Notes under the pieces: model-generated
Databases searched by the model: none
Seen by the model: only the letters and a program-made list of their open reading frames with translations
What the model was told of the DNA's origin: nothing
In this document: positions 1 through 16,703 of the stretch, piece by piece
How the letters are laid out: every line of letters begins with the position of its first letter
Position numbering within the stretch: position 1 is the stretch's first letter
NCBI GenBank assembly: GCA_963556495.2
Contig: OY747713.1
Coordinates: forward strand, 1,736,321 to 1,800,320
Reading direction: 5' to 3'
DNA length: 64,000 nucleotides
Source of the DNA: Valencia hispanica
Taxonomy: Eukaryota > Chordata > Actinopteri > Cyprinodontiformes > Valenciidae
Made by a program: the position numbers and the translations under genes

Positions 1-686
1 CTGCGTGTGCCGACGTTCTCATTTGTTCTCTCCTGACGCGGCCTTTTACCGCAGATCCAATTCCCAGCATTTTAATTCAGACCAAACCACATTACGCTGC
101 TGCTGCTGCTGCAGGCCGCTGTCACTCTGCGATGGGATGGATTCAGATGAAGAGTGGAACATCTCTTCATTTCATTGTCCTTCCTTAGTGTCTGTTTGAC
201 TCCTGAACGTTAGAACAAAAGATTTATTGATGATGCTTTGTTTCATACGCAGCTGGTTTTCTCTGTCTTCAAGCTTCACGCTTGGCTCATAAATCCATCT
301 CTGGTCCTGAAGTTGAAGAGAAAATAAATCAGAGAAAGAAGAAATCTTCTAATAAATCAGGTTAGGATTATGTAAACTGGATCTTATCTGATTAGATGTG
401 TTGGGAGGTTTTATGGAATCATTTCCTGTCTTCAGCAGTGGTGAGGACTGGAGGAAAGGAAGACATCTCGTCTCCCTTATCTCCGTTCCTTCCCTCCTTC
501 TGCTCTCTTCTGGACTGCTTCCATCCTGATCCCAGCCCACCTGAGTGGGCGGAGCCTGGCCTTCAGATGTGCCACATCAGTTCAGCTGAAAGCTTCGAAA
601 CAGTCAGAAATCTTGTTTTTCGCTAATATTCCTGCTTCAGTCCAACCAGACCTGGAAGCTCCATAATCAACACTTTCGTTTCACAG
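1..686. other. No gene recognised
   Basis: Mixed-composition DNA with only short open frames that have no recognisable motifs. It contains a short GCT run near 101-113. Nothing here supports an exon or a repeat family. Confidence 0.5.
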
Positions 687-912
687 GTTCTTGAGAGAAA
701 ATAAAGGCAGCTGGACTTCTCTTGTTATCTTCAGGACGTTTTACCTCTCATCCAAAAGGCTTCTTCAGTTCTGAAACTTGGTTGAGAGTATCAGCCTCAT
801 ACATTTTCTCATACTCCTGCACCATACGTAGGGTGTCCTTCCCAAAGTGCAATGCAATATCTTGGTGTAGAGACTCTGAGCATTGTTTAGGCTTTCTTCT
901 GATTCTCAATGG
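687..912 (-). mobile_element. Penelope-like element fragment
   Basis: Read on the minus strand, this has a short open stretch ending in SELKKPFG and a stop. It is followed by a block (TTGGATGAGAGG, then AAAACGT, then AAGTCCAGCTGCC) that also occurs at the 3' ends of the two Penelope-like elements at 50.6-52.8 kb and 53.9-56.2 kb. The upstream residues (LHQDIALHFGKDTLRMV) would be the N-terminal or long-repeat part of such an element. That last point is inference; the shared terminal block is seen directly. The fragment is small and inactive. Confidence 0.5.
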
Positions 913-1087
913 TTTGGGTTATTCTTCCCTGTGTTTTTCAGAGCACTTCTAGCTCCATGTATTCCTGTTTTTCTGACTCAGTCCTCCAGCATTTTGCGAA
1001 ATGTAGACTCTTAGGGTAAGGTGTCGCCTTTCCTCGCCTCTGATTGGCCAAAGCGTCTTGGGGCAGGCTGTCCTGCCACCAACAGAA

Positions 1088-1231
1088 GTAAACCGGGTCA
1101 GACTAACAGTGTGATCAGTGCGTGTTGCCAGATTCATATTTCAAGTTCAAATTGTTTGTGATGAAAACGTGAACTTGCAATACAAATCTGACAACAAGCA
1201 CTGATCGCACTGTTAGATTGATTTGGTTTAC
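1088..1231. repeat. Imperfect inverted repeat (hairpin)
   Basis: The left arm (about 1088-1150, starting GTAAACC) and right arm (about 1166-1231, ending GGTTTAC) are imperfect reverse complements. They share cores such as CTAACAGTG, GATCAGTGC and CAAGTTC. The spacer is only about 15 bases. It looks like the collapsed ends of a DNA transposon or a small foldback element. No coding potential. Confidence 0.6.
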
Positions 1232-1439
1232 TTTTGTCGGCTCTCAAGCACTGAACAGTTATCTTACTAAAGCAGAGACTTAACACACTTAAGATGTATG
1301 AATTACATTAAAACTGCACTATTTTGCCCAGCTTGTGTGCAGGTCAGTCACCTCATGTTCTAGACCAATGCAATCTTGTGTAAAATAGGCCTACAACATC
1401 ATCATCATTTAAATAATACATATTTAGACAGAGGGAACC

Positions 1440-2345
1440 AAGTATGGAAAGCAGTGAGAAATGGAATGACTATAGTACACAAAGACACCAAAGAGTCCAT
1501 TTCACAGCTTTGCAGCACCGACTGAGAAAGACCTTTCACCCCAAGATTTATAACGAGCTTTGGGGACAGTTAGGAGCAACTGACCAGCTGACCTGAACTG
1601 TCGGTGAGGTCGGTGAAAGGAAAGCATTTCGAACAGGTAGGGGGGAGCAAGATCGTTTAGTGATTTAAAAAAAACGAAAAGAAGTACCTTACATTGAATC
1701 CTGAGATCAGCAGCCAGAGGGGGGACTCCAAAATCGGTGTTATATTTGACCGTTTGTGGGCACGGGTCAAAAATCTCGCTGCTGCATTTTGTACTAACTG
1801 GAGACGTGGAAAGGTAATTTTATTGATACCCAGAAGTACCGCGTTTGAGGTGTCAAGTCGTGGACGTGACGAAGGCATGGATCGCAGATCTGAGGTGCCT
1901 TCTACAAAGAATGGGCCTCAGCTTAGCGAGTTGGCGAAGTTGGAAAAAGCAGGACGTCACAGTGGCATTTACCTGGGCCTCCATTTTTAAACAAGAGTCC
2001 ATTTTCACGCCCAAATTTGTCACCGTGGACTCAAGGTAGGGAGAGAGAGATAAAAGGTCCGGAAGCTGTACTGAACTAAGCCCAGTAGTTTTAAACATAA
2101 TGAGTTCTGTTTTTAAATTATTAATTTGAAGAAAGTTTGCGGCCACCCAACACTTCACATCAGAGAGACAGTCGAGAAAGGGCTGAACAGATTCTTGAGG
2201 TTTTATGGACATATAGACCTGCCAATCATCGACAAACAGGTGATAATGAACAGAGTGTTTCCTTAAAATGGAACCCAGCAGGAGGATAGAAAGATGGAAA
2301 AGAAGGGAGCCCAGAAAGGAACCCTGAGGACCCCCCCCCTTGTCT
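1440..2345 (-). pseudogene. LINE reverse transcriptase fragment (L2/CR1-like)
   Basis: The minus-strand translation shows the reverse-transcriptase palm of a non-LTR retrotransposon: GPQGSFLGSLLF, then the catalytic box as FVDD (family usual YADD), then CWVAANFLQINNLKTELIMF. After a frameshift near 1860 comes the C-terminal block PRLQLVQNAAARFLT with an ITPIL segment. The fragment lacks the endonuclease and N-terminal RT, so it is 5'-truncated and frameshifted. Clade is not certain: L2/Maui-type versus another CR1-group family. It lies close to, and opposite in direction from, the LINE fragment at 2815. Confidence 0.85.
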
Positions 2346-2814
2346 TTCTCACCAATGAGAGGGGAGAAAGACAAGACCTTCCCTTAAAACACTAAATTTA
2401 GCAAAATGTTGTCCTCGATCAACGTTTTCGAGGTTGCCTGTTTTCACACTAAAAACCACCTTCCCAGCATGTGAACCGAACTGGTTTCTACAGTCGTCTG
2501 TCACATCCTGCTATTACCCCATCCTGTTGAGGTGTTTTCTCCTCTCTTTCATCTTCCAGATGCAGAAGCTGTTTTTACCAAAAAGGATCCACTGTTACCC
2601 GATCCTGCCTGCCTCCACCGAGGTCCACAGCCAGAAATCACGACACTTAAAGAACAGCTGTAATATTCACATTTTAATGTTTATTTTTAAGAATAATTTG
2701 CAGACTGATGGTGACTCGTTCCAGAGCTTGGAGGTAACCATGGTGACAAGCACCACTCTCTTTTAAAGCATCCAGCATCGGCTTGATGATCTTCTGGTTG
2801 GTTAATGAGGACAG
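2346..2814. other. Spacer between two LINE fragments, no gene recognised
   Basis: No domain or repeat recognised. It separates two divergently oriented LINE remnants. Confidence 0.4.
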
Positions 2815-3215
2815 TCCAGACAGGACTGCTCTACATTTCTTCCAAACCCAGTTCCTCCCTTTCAGACTCCCTCCTGGAGATCAGATCTTGGTTCTCCTCT
2901 AATTTTCTCAAACTCAACAGTAATAAAACTGAAGTGTTACTCGTTGGCACAGCCTCCAATTTAACCAAACTCCACAGTTTCTCTATTAACATCGATAACT
3001 CCCTCGTTCATCCTCCCCCTCAGGTAAAGAGTCTGGATGTCATACTTGATATTACTCTCTCATTTTAGCCACATATTAATTATATCACCCGGTCTGCATA
3101 CTTCCACCTACGTAACATTAACTGACTTCGTCCTTTCCTTGCTCCCCATGCTGCTGCCATCTTTGTCCATAGCCTCATCACCTCCCGGATCGACGGTTTC
3201 AACCATAGACGGAGA
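2815..3215 (+). pseudogene. LINE reverse transcriptase fragment (L2/Maui-like)
   Basis: The plus-strand frame gives [20 protein letters not shown] followed by NKTEVLLVG, the segment just after the catalytic box in L2-type reverse transcriptases. A +1 frameshift at about 3068 leads to SHINYITRSAYFHLRNIN and HSLITSRIDG, the next conserved block. The YADD box is not included. The fragment ends near a C-rich tract at 3227-3242. It is a dead internal piece about 400 bp long. Confidence 0.8.
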
Positions 3216-3468
3216 TCCACGAAGTTGCCCCCCCCCACCCCCCAAAATCATTGTGCACATAGATATATATTTTTATTATATAGCATTGACCAATAAAAGT
3301 ACAACACAAACTAAACAAATTACAAATGCAAAACTATGCGTTTTTATTTGTTGAAAGATTATGATCTCCCCCCTTCCCCATTCCTCAAATTGGTACGGTC
3401 CACACAAGCTGTTTCAAACGGGCGGGTTGCCAGCTCTGCTGCGGCTCCTAGTTAGTTTCAGTAGCATG

Positions 3469-4167
3469 TGTCATGTTTGCGTATAAAGGACCCAAATGCA
3501 GCAAATAATGAAATTTAAATTTATTAAACAAAAGATCAAGAAACTTACATAAACTTGGGAAGTTCAGAAAAATGCAGCGACGGGAAAACGGAATCAGGCA
3601 GGGATGTTATTCATGTGCAGCGACTTTGAGAGTCTTGAAAGGCGCTTACAAATAAAACTTATTATTATTGTTATTATTATGTTTGACGACGGACCAGCGA
3701 GTTGTGACTGAATGAGAGCAGTATACATACCGAGGAGAGAGTGAGGAGTGACAGAGAAAGGGCTGATGACTAATTAAGGGAAACAGTTGCAGGTGATGGT
3801 GATCAGTGAAAACTGGGTCAGGAGCAGAGTGGCAGGGAGACAACAGGAAAGGAACACACATAAGAAACAGAAAGCAATCCCAAACTAGAAAACTAAAGAT
3901 AATATGTCTAAGGAGGAATCTAAGGGGAACTTAAGGAAACACTGGAGAACAGAAGGAAGAAATAAATTAGGAAACTATCTAAAGAGAAATAAACTAAGGA
4001 AACACAATTGAGAAGGTGGACACAAAAAATTGAAAACATCTAAGAGCAAGAAAGGAATAAGAAAACAAGGAAATGCCATAAAATAATTACCAAAGAATAC
4101 ATAAAAATAATTGAACTGAATAAGTAAAATAACTAACTTCACACACAAAAACCTAAGAATTATGACA
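3469..4167 (+). mobile_element. Dispersed non-autonomous element, copy A
   Basis: It starts TGTCATGTTTGCG and continues GGACCCAAATGCAGCA, the same start as copies at 19071 and 52050 (reverse). The interior shares GACCAGCGAGTTGTGA and GTGAATGAGA-type stretches and an A-rich tail region ending ACCTAAGAATTATGACA. Its ends form a short inverted repeat (TGTCAT / ATGACA). No coding frame. A SINE 3' tail has inserted near 3612. It is more diverged than copies B and C, so probably older. Confidence 0.6.
3605..3680 (+). mobile_element. SINE/LINE 3' tail fragment
   Basis: A short segment, GAGAGTCTTGAAAGGCGCTT followed by ACAAATAAAACTT and an ATT run. It has the form of teleost SINE or L2-type 3' ends, compare GCGCTATATAAATG plus (ATT)n at 28440. 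It interrupts copy A of the dispersed element. Confidence 0.55.
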
Positions 4168-4781
4168 GCGAGAGTCGCTGGGAGAGGGGAACCAAGCAAT
4201 GCGTGAAACCAGTAACCCCTGCTTTTCACCGGACGCGTTAGCGGCGTGTAACATATCAGACGCGTTTTACTCGCGAATTCAGCAGAGCGTCCCTTCCCAC
4301 CAGGAGCGTTTTATACGCGTATCACTAACGAAAGCTTTCCACCCAGCTGAAACTTAAACTGTAGTATGCAGGGAGGAAGAGTGATTATATGTTAAAAAGT
4401 AGGATAAACTCACGTTTATATCTGCAAATATTTTCACTGCATCCGTCAATGATTTCCTGTCTGGCCCGATCTAAACTGCTGAGATTGACATGTTTTAGAA
4501 GTGTAGTGCGTAAAAAATAAACCTGCATTGTAAATTTAGGATCGGGCCCACGACAAAACGCTTGTGAGACGCGACCAAATCTTGCTGCTTCCTGGCTTTT
4601 GAGAAATATTCGTAAATTTAACAGGATTGTTTATATCGATATGGTTCATGCCTTATTAGTATAAGTTAGCATTACAATTTGTACATTTTTATGGTGGTTG
4701 TGGCCCTAAAAATCAAACCACATCAACAAATCACTAAAGGCAGCTTCATTCCGTACATTTCTCCTCACCGACTGCAGCAGG
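4168..4781. other. No gene recognised; ACGCG-rich patch
   Basis: Around 4228-4345 the sequence is unusually rich in CpG words (GACGCGTT, ACTCGCG, TACGCGT), in the style of a DNA-transposon end, but I could not find a matching second end. The rest is AT-rich and featureless. Confidence 0.35.
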
Positions 4782-5257
4782 TTCTCTATGGGGTCAAATC
4801 AGGATCAGCTTAAAGTGACTGAAAAAACTGATTGTAAGCTTGAAAAATAGACATTGTAAATTTGAAAAAAAAAAATTTAAATTTGAAAACAGTTTTGAAC
4901 TTGAAAGTAAACATTGTAAATTTTAAAAAGAAATTGTAAATTTGAAGAAAAAAAATTTCAATTTGATTTTTTTTGTAAATTTAAAAAGAGATTTGTAAAT
5001 AAATAAAAAAGTAAATATGGAAAATAAATTGTAAACTTGAAAAAAATAAAATATATATATATTGTAAATTTGAATAAATATTGAAAACCTAAAACTGTAA
5101 ACAAATGAGAAAAAAAAGTTATTTTTAACAACTGCTGTTTTGTATTTTCAATCTTTTTTTGGCCCGTTTTTACGTTTCTCTTCCCCTTTGCTTTCAGTCC
5201 TCAGTTTACAGTTTCAATTCAGACTTTTCGTTTTCGGAGTTGAGCCTAATTTTACGT

Positions 5258-5290
5258 GGGGGCGGGTCTTGGAGCCCATTGGCTACTGGG
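5258..5290. promoter_or_regulatory. GC-box plus CCAAT-like block in foldback arm
   Basis: GGGGGCGGG (GC-box-like) lies about 15 bases from CCATTGG (reverse CCAAT box). The same block occurs in reverse orientation at about 6238-6280 in the opposite arm, so the element carries two facing promoter-like modules. Promoter activity is inference from motifs only. Confidence 0.35.
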
Positions 5291-5778
5291 GACCAGCCTC
5301 ATAGAGAGAGAGAGTTCTGACACTCCAGTAGACTTCTATGGAAAGAGTGGAATGCGGAAGTCACGTGGGTCATGCAGATCAGATAGTTCCAAACAACAGC
5401 AGCTGCATCGTTGACCGCAGTTCATTCTCAGCGTTTTGGAACTATTTTTCCGGTAAGTTAATGGAATCAGAACATTTTTTGGCATTGATAAGCGTTAGTT
5501 GACTGCTCTGTACCAAAAATAAGTCAAAAGGTGATATTTAATGTAGCCAGTTTTGGTTAATTAACTGTGTTAATGAGCTAGTTGTAGTTTAACTGCAGCT
5601 AGCTAATTGTGAGCAGGAGGGGACTGGACAAGTTTGACGAGCTATTGACAGGTTTATTTCAGTATGTCAAATTCCGCTTTTTTTAAATATTCAGCACAGT
5701 TTGAAATAGGATATACACTTTTATATCTCATTAATTTGAATTGTGATTTTTTTTGTCTAAAATATATTTAATGAGTTG

Positions 5779-5804
5779 CTGGTCGCTGCATCAACAGCGA
5801 CCAG
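5779..5804. repeat. Perfect 10-bp hairpin
   Basis: CTGGTCGCTG (5779-5788), a 6-base loop, then CAGCGACCAG (5795-5804). It lies near the centre of the 1.86-kb foldback element. Confidence 0.8.
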
Positions 5805-6048
5805 AAAAAATAAAAATGCATAGGCTTTTCAGTAAAAAGTAATCAGTACACATTATTAGTCAATAATGATCAAAAATCGCCAGGAGAAATGAGAAATATT
5901 CGATTTTGCGTTCTGTCCCGCCGCTCAGACTGACTGACAGCGCTGGCATGTCTGGAACTATTGAGGACTCCATGAACCACGTGTCGGCTAGTTCAAAGTC
6001 TGTCGTAACTCTCTCTCTCTATGGCACTGCAGGGTCACAGAGAGATCT

Positions 6049-6124
6049 CTGCGGTAGGTTTAGTTTTGTGTTCTATGGAGTACTCCATATGTGATCATAG
6101 AACACAAAACTAAACCTACCGCAG
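6049..6124. repeat. Perfect 29-bp hairpin inside the foldback element
   Basis: The arm at 6049-6077 (starting CTGCGGTAGGTTTAG) is matched base for base by its reverse complement at 6096-6124. The loop is 18 bases. It lies in the right-arm insertion not shared with the left arm. A perfect match implies recent origin or conversion compared with the diverged outer arms. Confidence 0.9.
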
Positions 6125-6864
6125 ATGACCGTCCGCCGCCGCCATCCCAATGTCTGGTACAGGAGGGATGACACAGGCGGCGCCAACAACATAGGCTGTT
6201 CTGGGGTGGAAATTACGTCAACATGAACTCTGTCACCTGATGTCCCCAGTAGCCAATGGGCTCCAAGACCCGCCCCCACGTAAAATTAGGCTCAACTCCG
6301 AAAACGAAAAGTCTGAATTGAAACTGTAAACTGAGGACTGAAAGCAAAGGGGAAGAGAAACGTAAAAACGGGCCAAAAAAAGATTGAAAATACAAAACAG
6401 CAGTTGTTAAAAATAACCTTTTTTTCATTTGGTTACAGTTTTAGGTTTATAGATTTTTTTATTCAAGTTTTCAATATTTATTCAGATTTACAATATACAC
6501 ATATATATTTTCAAATTTACAGTTTTTTTTTCAAGTTTACAATTTTTTTTTCAAGTTTACAATTTTTTTTTCAATTTCACAATTTATTTTTCAAATTTAC
6601 AATCTGTTTTTTCATTCACTTTAAGCTGATCCTGATTTGACCCCATAGTTCTCCTCGCCGAGTCACTGGGTTCGTCCACAGGAGAGCTCTCTCACAGCGG
6701 GGGATAAATGAAACAGCTCGGCTCGGTTTTGGATTTAAAGTTTCAGATGAGCAGCAGCCAACTTCCGTACGGCTTCGAAGCGATTCTGGTCCACCATCCG
6801 GCGTCTCGGGGTGGGAAGCGGTCTGCCACCAACACTGTTTACAGTGGGGATGGTGTGCTGCTGA

Positions 6865-13371
<6,507 letters not shown>

Positions 13372-14062
13372 CCATTATACTAACACTAGCATTTAAGCTA
13401 ACATTAGCATTTTAGCTAATTTTGACTAAATAGCTAAAGTTAACATACAGAATGGAATGAGATACAGTTAAGCAACATGTTAGTGTTTGCCAACATGTTA
13501 TCTGTGGCATTTTAGCTAACATTAGCATTTTAGCTAATTTTAGCTATCATTTGGTTTTTAGGTTGATTTTAATTTACTGAATGTATTGAGTTACTGTTAA
13601 CCAACATGTTGGTGTTTGCCAACATGCTATCTGTGGTATTTTACCTAACATTAGTATTTTACCTAACATTAGCATTTTAGCTAACATTAGCGTTTTAGCT
13701 AATTTTGACTTATTAACTAAAGTTAACATACTGAATGTATTAAGGTACAGTTAACGAAAATGTTAATGTTTGCCAACATGCTATCTGTGGTATTTTACCT
13801 AACATTAGCATTTTACCTAACATTAGCATTTTAGCTAACATTAGCGTTTTAGCTAATTTTGACTTATTAACTAAAGTTAACATACTGAATGTATTAAGGT
13901 ACAGTTAACGAAAATGTTAATGTTTGCCAACATGCTATCTGTGGTATTTTAGCTAACCATAGCATTTTAGCTAATATTAGCATTTTAGCTAATTTTAGCT
14001 ATCATTTGGTTTTTGGGTTGATTTTAACAAACTGAATGGGTTGTTATTGTTAACCAATATGT
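13372..14062. repeat. TTAGCTAA-type minisatellite, ~154-bp unit
   Basis: Each unit carries TTTGCCAACATGCTATCTGTGG, then repeats of ACATTAGCATTTTAGCTA, then AAAGTTAACATACTGAATGT. The phrase TAAGGTACAG recurs at 13741 and 13895 (154 bp), with an equivalent near 13587 (154 bp) and 13458 (129 bp, shortened unit). That gives about four to five units, themselves built from a shorter ~19-bp TTAGCTAACATTAGCATTT motif. No coding potential. Confidence 0.85.
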
Positions 14063-14952
14063 TCAATAAGCCAATGTGACCACCAAGCAGCCATTTCAAC
14101 TATCTTAAGCCATCTTTAGCTATTGTCAACAGTCTTAAGCTATCTTTAGCCATCTTAAACTATCTTAAGCACGTTACAGTTCAACTTTCAACATAATTCC
14201 TTGAGCTGGGCTTCAACAAGGAGATGTCAGGCATTTTCAACTATTTTAGCTATTTCCAACTATCTCATGCGCATTTCAGGCGAATAGATTAAGCATTTAT
14301 TTTTTAAAAGCCTTGTTTAACCAATCTTAAGCCTGTTTTCAACCATCTTAAGCCTCTTTACTGCCATCTTTAACCTTGTCTCATCTTTAGTCTTTTGCCG
14401 ATTCTTCACATATCAATGAATCCATTCTTCATAACAGTTGACCTTTGCTCTTCTTCTACCAGTGCTGTTCAGCCAGATGATGGACTGTTTTTCAGCTGCC
14501 AATTCAGCTGTTTTTCTACAATTTACCATGATTTCAGGATATTACTCCATCAATTTTAATTTTAAATCCTTCTGTTATTGACTTCTGCTTTACAGTGACT
14601 TCTGCTGATTCTTAAGCAAAGATTTTTCAGCCATTGTCTGCTCGCTTCAACTAGCACATTACAGTTCAACTTTCAACATATTTCCTTCATGTGAGCCTTC
14701 CAGAAGCTGACTTAAGCCATCTTCAAAGATTTTCAGCCATTTTCAGGTATATTCAGGTATATTCAGCAGTTTCAACAACCTTACACACATTACAGTCCAA
14801 CCTTCAACATATTTCCTTCAGCTGATGTTTCAACAACATCAGCTGAAGAAAATATGTTTAAACCATTTTCAACAATTTAAATAGCATTTCAGGCCAATAA
14901 ATTCAGCATTACAGCATTCACACAGTTGTTATGCAAATAACAGCTTTTTCTA

Positions 14953-14953
<1 letters not shown>
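14063..14953. repeat. Degenerate repeat tract (CATCTTAAGC / CAGTTCAACTTTCAAC)
   Basis: Short motifs recur irregularly: ATCTTAAGCC, ACTATCTTAAGC, and CACATTACAGTTCAACTTTC with TTCCTTCA nearby (around 14170, 14650 and 14790). It looks like a decayed continuation of the minisatellite, but I could not fix a period. Confidence 0.5.

Positions 14954-14991
<38 letters not shown>
14954..14991. repeat. (ATT)n microsatellite
   Basis: Uninterrupted TTA/ATT run of about 12 units. Confidence 0.95.
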
Positions 14992-14992
<1 letters not shown>

Positions 14993-16302
14993 CCGACAGT
15001 TCCAGAACATTTTGGCCCACTCGAATGTCAGGACCCGTGTGAGCCAACCTTTCTCACCAGATTGTAATTGAGGATCCTCAGTGGCCTTGTTGTTCTAGAT
15101 TCAGGCAGGATGACTCAGATCCGTCAGTCTGATTATGAGCATCACCTTCACAGTGAAGACCAGTTTCATTCAAAGGGAGCGTATTTCACCCGTTTCGCTT
15201 CTAGAATCATTTCTAGCATGTTTGATCCAAACAGGGACATGAACATGTGTTGCAGAGTTGAAGTAGGATGATCCATGTTCAACATCTCCTCAAATTATTG
15301 ATCTCTGCTCAAGCCTGCAGATATGGAGAAGGACATGGCTGTGTTTGTTGTTCTTCATTCAGCTGGGTGATGGAGGCTCCTCCTGCTGCGACTGATCTCT
15401 TTGTTGACCTGAACAACACATAAAATCTTGTTCCTGAGTGAAGTGGAGACACCGTTCCCCCTGCTGTGTTTACTCTGGAGCTCTCTGTCGATAACATCAG
15501 CAGAAACTGGAGACGGACTCAGAGGATGATTGTCCGCCGTATGTGTGGCCCGGATCAGTTTGTAATTGGATAAGAGCTTGAAGCTCTGAGTCCGGATGAG
15601 AGTAGGATATGTAAGATTAATTTTGAGATACAGCTCTTCATGAGAACTGGGCCGATTGGGGGAAAAAAAGGTTTTTAGGAAATGATCACAACCTAAAATA
15701 GCATCTCACCATGTAGTTCCTGCAGACATGTGATTAGTTGGAGACTAAAGAATATCTGCTGCAGGAAGAGAAAACATGAGCGGAACACAATGAAGACTTG
15801 ATCTTCAGGTCTTCATCCGTCTTGTTTCACTCTTCTGATGTCAAACATGCCTGCAGGACAGTGAGCTGCTCTTCTTCAGCTCACTGAAGTGGAGCTTAAT
15901 GCAAACTCCCAGTCTGAAAGTAAAGACTGCCAGCATGTCAGCACTTTACAAACACTCGAGTCTCACCGAGCTGCATCGTGCCATCAGCTCAATCACCGCC
16001 TCCTTTAACAAATCCACTGATAAGGTGATTAAAGTGTTTAATCCAGGGGACAGAACAAGGATTAGTCCAAGTGTGGGGCCATGCAGGGGCCACCGTTCAC
16101 GCAAGAACACGCTAAGCTAACATCTGGTCTGGAGAAGGTAGAGATGGATGAGGAGATGTGAGGGTGAAGGTTCACCTGGCGAGGAAGCAGCAGAACCAGA
16201 GGGTAGACCTCTGAGGCGACAAAAGTCAACCTGTCTGACCTTTAACCTCTGACCCCGAGGCCACAGGAGAGGTCAGCCAGCTACATGGAGATGGATAGTA
16301 GC
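14992..16302. other. No gene recognised
   Basis: Ordinary-composition DNA with short open frames only (for example 15068-15271 and 15899-16120). None shows a domain, a signal peptide or splice context I would defend. Confidence 0.5.
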
Positions 16303-16402
<100 letters not shown>

Positions 16403-16703
16403 CCTCTTGCAAAAGGTACATCACAAATGTCCTCTAAAAATATATTGAAAGTTTCTTTGATTGAATGTCAATTAGTTGTGAATTGTTTTAGTTTTTGTAG
16501 CATTTTATCATAACTAACGTAATTTTGTTGTTCATTTGTAAAAAAAAAAAAAGCGTATACTCAATTTTATATTTATTGATAGGTAGAGGTGTAATTATAA
16601 GCCCATTTGGGTTTTCTGCCTCTTCCTGCACTTTTATGATTATATCTTAATGTTGTAATGGATTGTTTGTTATTATATGCAAAACTAATAAATGAATAAA
16701 ATA
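16403..16703. mobile_element. Possible AT-rich insertion inside the GATA array
   Basis: AT-rich segment ending AATAAATGAATAAAATAGA, bounded on both sides by tetranucleotide-repeat sequence. It could be a short retroelement 3' end with an A-rich tail or simply unique DNA. No second copy seen. Confidence 0.3.

Larger units (their letters stand above)
4786..6648. mobile_element. Long inverted-repeat (foldback) DNA element, 1,863 bp
   Basis: It begins CTATGGGGTCAAATCAGG and ends with the reverse complement (CCTGATTTGACCCCATAG). The 4-bp sequence TTCT flanks both ends (4782-4785 and 6649-6652), consistent with a target duplication. The arms match over hundreds of bases: AT-rich subterminal repeats of the type TTGTAAATTTGAAAA, then a conserved block (GTGGGGGCGGGTCTTGGAGC, CCATTGGCTACTGGGG) at about 5258-5290 and 6238-6280. 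They remain alignable to about 5440 on the left and 5925 on the right. The right arm carries about 200 bp absent from the left, including a perfect hairpin at 6049-6124. No transposase frame is present, so it is non-autonomous. Superfamily is not assigned. Confidence 0.85.
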
